The notes below the pieces were generated by a model. That model did no database searches. It saw only the letters and a program-made list of their open reading frames with translations, and was not told the origin of the DNA. Positions 62,524 to 64,000 of a DNA stretch of 64,000 nt are shown in pieces; position 1 is the first letter of the stretch, and every line of letters starts with the position of its first letter. The position numbers were made by a program, and so were the translations under genes. Origin of the DNA: Micropterus salmoides (Eukaryota > Chordata > Actinopteri > Centrarchiformes > Centrarchidae); NCBI RefSeq assembly GCF_014851395.1, contig NW_024040485.1, positions 13,416,899 to 13,480,898 on the forward strand. The letters run 5' to 3'.

Positions 62524-63023
62524 GGCATGTAATTGTCTTACTTGTAAATATAGTTTTCACTGATGGAAGTGAAGATGCCCTGAGAGTGCCTGCTAGGTTA
62601 TGCAATATGAATGTAGATACAGTTTCATACATTTCAGGCTGGGCTGGAGTGAAGTGGAGCAGAAACTACTGCCTGTGCCCAGAACCCTCAGGACTTGATG
62701 AGTTATACATCCCCGAACAATTAGCTGAGACTCTGATGCAGCCTAATAAAGGCTTGTGAAAATGAATGCTTTTGAAGGTTGACAACAGTTTGAAAAGCGG
62801 ACAGTAGATGTGACGTTCTGGAGTCTAGCGATGCCAGAGGCGAGCAGCACACCCGCATTTCATTGTGGATTGTTTGCCCTGAGTTCCTTTGTGTCTATAT
62901 TAAACTACATTTCAACAGTCATTACCCCAGCCAGAAATAAATGACTGACATGACAGCCACGGGATGCCTCTACAGTCTCAGTAATGTTTTTTGTGCCACC
63001 TGACGGGATTTGTCTGACAACAG

Positions 63024-63052
<29 letters not shown>
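63024..63052 (+). repeat. (CA)n microsatellite
   Basis: About 14 CA units. Confidence 0.95.
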
Positions 63053-63057
<5 letters not shown>

Positions 63058-64000
63058 CTTGTCCTGGGTATATTGTTCATAATGTAATGATTCACAATGT
63101 AAAAATGAGCTCAGTGTCCCCAATGGTAGCTAAGACCTTGCACATGGAGACTTACATTTTATCATGTAGAAGGGTCTCACAAAAAGAAATTATTGATTGA
63201 ATTACGGGAAATGTGAACTTTATGGGCTACCCCTTTAATTGATAAATATTTTCTTTGGTATATTAAGTTTTAAGCTTCACACCACAGCCTTTGAGTTTAC
63301 AATACTGAGGTAACATATCAAGGTTGAGTAATGGAAACATTCACATCCTGACGAATATCATTTTATTTTTACAGTATTGGGACCTTCTTTTTACCCTAAA
63401 ATTATTGGACAGAGAAATACATTTCAATGTGTGGTGTAAATCAAAGCATGACTGCTCCAAGAAGCACCTGTTGCCAACAAATCATTCACTTATGGGGGAC
63501 TTTTTATTAAATTGACACTCTTTATGTAAGTATAAAGGACTGCATGCATTAAGTCAGACTTCTGGCTTAATTTAAAGTCTTTGCCTCTGACGTTGAGTAC
63601 TGTTAAGGTGCACTTTACCAAAAACAGCGTTGCTCTTCTTGGAATCACATTAAGGAAATGATTCCATTATGATACAGCCAGTTCACTGAATTACTCAGGC
63701 TGTGCAGTTGAGTTGAAATATTCCATCAACAATAAACTGTTGCCATCCCGGAGGTCCAGTGTAAAATTGACTGTGCACAAATAATGGCTATTCATATATA
63801 TAAATAGCCCGATGCTCAGGCTAGAAGAGGTGAGCTGACTGACAAAGATTACGTGGTGTGATTAAGGTCAGCCGACCACAGAAGGAGAGGCACTTGGAAA
63901 ACCTGTGGTAAATATGAAGGTCATATTAATGTTAAAATTAAAAAAGTTTGGGTGGATTCATTTCTAAATGAGTTTATCCTTTAACAAGCCGGTGGGTTAG

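Larger units (their letters stand above)
61561..64000. other. Downstream flank, no further gene recognised
   Basis: Apart from the small retroposon tail and CA repeat listed separately, no exon of a neighbouring gene can be supported. The 102-codon frame at 62451-62759 crosses the retroposon insertion and is not credible. Confidence 0.55.

Noticed and set aside
62451..62759. 102-codon frame downstream of crhr2
   Set aside because: It runs across a small retroposon insertion with its target-site duplication, so the frame is accidental.
1..64000. CRISPR arrays, operons, phage or bacterial defence systems
   Set aside because: The sequence is plainly vertebrate; the tandem repeats are microsatellites or minisatellites and no microbial gene is present.

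Overview
The window looks like a piece of a spiny-rayed (percomorph-type) teleost nuclear genome. The grounds are AT-rich non-coding DNA, several tRNA-derived SINE and MITE families typical of fish, and one split vertebrate gene with GT-AG introns. I see no prokaryotic genes, CRISPR array, rRNA or functional tRNA.

The only protein-coding gene I can support is crhr2 (corticotropin-releasing hormone receptor 2, a class B GPCR), on the + strand from an ATG at 25764 to a TGA at 59273. Twelve coding exons could be joined by eye: 25764-25884, 26000-26119, 45897-45982, 46578-46684, 48120-48237, 48379-48532, 54761-54821, 54911-54983, 55559-55644, 57468-57603, 58154-58195 and 59133-59273. They total 1245 nt, giving a 414-residue protein, and every junction keeps phase. 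All introns are GT-AG except intron 4, which has a GC donor. Intron 2 (19.8 kb) and intron 6 (6.2 kb) make up most of the gene.

Layout. 1-19 kb: gene-free DNA with SINEs, a TTAA-flanked candidate MITE (6971-7740), a degraded L2/Rex1-type LINE 3' end (about 14.07-14.80 kb) and a common fish repeat (14.95-15.24 kb). 19.1-20.06 kb: a duplicated repeat, then a more GC-rich block ending in a good splice donor, a candidate untranslated first exon. 20.3-25.5 kb: small inverted repeats, a GAA microsatellite and a SINE. 25.54-25.76 kb: proximal promoter/5' leader of crhr2. 26.1-45.9 kb (intron 2): a candidate solo LTR on the minus strand (30904-31867) and several SINE/MITE fragments. 48.5-54.8 kb (intron 6): an RLE-type LINE fragment on the minus strand, an AT microsatellite and a C-rich block that may be a decayed tyrosine-recombinase (DIRS-order) retroelement. 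59.3-64 kb: 3' UTR and downstream DNA with one more MITE copy.

I did not find a new biological system. The points most worth following are the GC-AG intron in crhr2, the upstream ATG that overlaps the crhr2 start, the candidate distal first exon, and the unclassified repeats. All family assignments come from reading the sequence and from memory; no search was run.
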